A stretch of 64,000 bases of DNA from DASZUK01 sp035547695 (lineage in GTDB: Bacteria > Actinomycetota > Acidimicrobiia > Acidimicrobiales > RAAP-2), in the NCBI GenBank assembly GCA_035547695.1, contig DASZUK010000031.1, forward strand, positions 1 to 64,000, read 5' to 3'. Under the pieces are notes generated by a model that was not told the origin of the DNA, made no database searches, and saw nothing but the letters and a program-made list of their open reading frames with translations. How positions within the stretch are numbered: position 1 is the first letter of the stretch; each line of letters begins with the position of its first letter. The position numbers and the translations under genes are program-made. This document shows, one piece after another, positions 62,968 to 64,000 of the stretch.

Positions 62968-64000
62968 GTGACCGCCGCGCCCGTCGACCTGGAAGGTGGG
63001 TTCGTCGTCGTCGGCGGCGGGATCGGCGGCCTGTCGGCGGCGCTGGGGCTGGCCCGCGGCGGCCATCAGGTGACCGTGCTGGAGAGCGCCCCCCAGTTCG
63101 GCGAGATCGGCGCCGGGCTGCAGTTGGCGCCGAACGCCACCCGGATCCTGCGGCGGTGGGGCCTGCTCGACGCCGTCATGGACGCCGGGGTCCGGCCGCG
63201 CCGGCTGGTCCTGTCGGACGCCATGACCGGGCGGGAGCTCACGTCGATGGAGCTCGGCCGGGCCTTCCTGGAACGGTACGGGGCCCCCTACGTGGTCCTC
63301 CACCGCAAGGACCTGCACGACGTCGTCCTCGACGCCTGCCGGGCCGAGGGGGTGGCGCTGGTCAACGACGGCCACGCCGTCGCCGTCCGGGAGGACGCCG
63401 GGGGCGCGGAGGTCGACTGCCTCGACGGCCGGTCGTTCCGGGCCGCCGCCGTGGTGGTCGCCGACGGCCTCAACTCGACGCTCCGGACGTTCTTCGTCGA
63501 CGACGAGCCGATCCCGTGCGGCTACGTCGCCTACCGCGGGGCCCTCCCCATCGAGGCCGTGGACAGCCACGCCGACCTCCGCGACGTGCAGGTCTACGTG
63601 GGCACCGGCATGCACCTGGTGCAGTACGCCCTGCGGGGCGGCCGGATGTACAACCAGGTGGCCGTGTTCCGCAGCGAACGGTTCTTCGGCGGCCAGGCCG
63701 ACTGGGGGACGCCGGAGGAGCTGCAGGACCGGTTCGGCGCCGCCTGCTCGTCCGTCCGCCAGGCGCTGCCGTCGCTGTGGCTCGACCAGCGGTGGCCGAT
63801 GTACGACCGGGAGCCCATCGACCGGTGGGCCACCGGCCGGATCGCCCTGCTCGGTGACGCCGCCCATCCCATGCTGCAGTACCTGGCCCAGGGTGCCTGC
63901 CAGGCGTTCGAGGACGCCGACTGCCTCGGCCGGGCCGTCGCCGACCACGTCGTCGGCAACGTCGCCGCCGGCGGCCTGCCGGCCGGCGAGCTGGCGCGAG
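62968..64000 (+). CDS. FAD monooxygenase, 3-hydroxybenzoate 6-hydroxylase-like (partial)
   Basis: Aromatic-ring hydroxylase, cut by the window end (344 codons seen). FAD motif VVVGGGIGGLSAALGLARGG near residue 13, GLQLAPNATRILRRWGL, the DG motif VVADGLNSTLR, and GRIALLGDAAHPMLQYLAQGACQAFEDA. This is the salicylate/3-hydroxybenzoate hydroxylase group; next to gentisate dioxygenase, formation of gentisate from 3-hydroxybenzoate is the likely role. GTG 62968 start has GGGAG upstream. A fumarylpyruvate hydrolase is expected beyond the edge. Confidence 0.85.
   Translation, partial: MTAAPVDLEGGFVVVGGGIGGLSAALGLARGGHQVTVLESAPQFGEIGAGLQLAPNATRILRRWGLLDAVMDAGVRPRRLVLSDAMTGRELTSMELGRAFLERYGAPYVVLHRKDLHDVVLDACRAEGVALVNDGHAVAVREDAGGAEVDCLDGRSFRAAAVVVADGLNSTLRTFFVDDEPIPCGYVAYRGALPIEAVDSHADLRDVQVYVGTGMHLVQYALRGGRMYNQVAVFRSERFFGGQADWGTPEELQDRFGAACSSVRQALPSLWLDQRWPMYDREPIDRWATGRIALLGDAAHPMLQYLAQGACQAFEDADCLGRAVADHVVGNVAAGGLPAGELAR

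Overview
The window is a very GC-rich (roughly 70% or more), densely coded actinobacterial chromosome segment. GTG and TTG starts are common, many stop and start codons overlap (ATGA, GTGA), several promoters look leaderless (a TANNNT box about 7 nt before the start codon), the LexA-type box is of the Gram-positive kind, and a mycothiol-dependent enzyme family is present. Secreted proteins with the YWLxASDGGIFAFG repeat, the AftD-like enzyme and gene order suggest the class Acidimicrobiia or a relative. That placement is inference from gene content, not a phylogeny.

Region 1 (1-12.1 kb): an AftD-like arabinofuranosyltransferase on the minus strand, then a methyltransferase, coaE and uvrB. Next is an unusual three-gene operon: a stand-alone adenylation domain with an aspartate-like pocket, a threonine-synthase-fold PLP enzyme and a carrier protein. 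These genes are joined by ATGA overlaps and two tiny relay ORFs. Region 2 (12.1-21.8 kb): uvrA behind an SOS box and two leaderless promoters, two tandem secreted repeat proteins, a lower-GC gene encoding an AAA ATPase/DUF4143/TIR fusion (candidate defence protein), and nadA. Region 3 (21.8-30.8 kb): the conserved block uvrC-rapZ-yvcK-gap-pgk-tpiA-secG, but without whiA, then a solute-binding protein and tRNA-Leu(GAG). A 57-nt double-hairpin repeat occurs in this region and again near 6 kb.

Region 4 (30.8-32.6 kb): a lower-GC, partly decayed stretch with a DUF2442 protein, a small Cys-rich protein, a frameshifted antitoxin-like remnant and an XRE regulator. Region 5 (32.6-40.3 kb): a BlaI/M56 sensor pair divergent from cydA-cydB-cydD-cydC (cytochrome bd oxidase), with three BlaI-like dyads between them. 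Region 6 (40.3-49.1 kb): a zinc alcohol dehydrogenase, then a sulfide/persulfide detoxification set (rhodanese-persulfide dioxygenase fusion, TauE-type exporter, CstR-like repressor, SQR, DsrC-like and DsrE-like proteins) with two matching ATACC-N6-GGTAT operators, an aldo/keto reductase and a secreted GH5 cellulase with two CBM2 modules.

Region 7 (49.2-64 kb): a catabolic cluster. It holds an SDR, an amidohydrolase, an EthD-like protein, a P450, two MarR regulators, a KstD-like flavoprotein, a cyclase-family hydrolase, a DapA-fold protein lacking the Schiff-base lysine, an SRPBCC protein, a ferredoxin/AprA-like flavoprotein pair, and the gentisate steps (ring hydroxylase, gentisate dioxygenase, maleylpyruvate isomerase). 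Four of its promoters share a TCAGTAYACA operator-like motif, which suggests one regulon.
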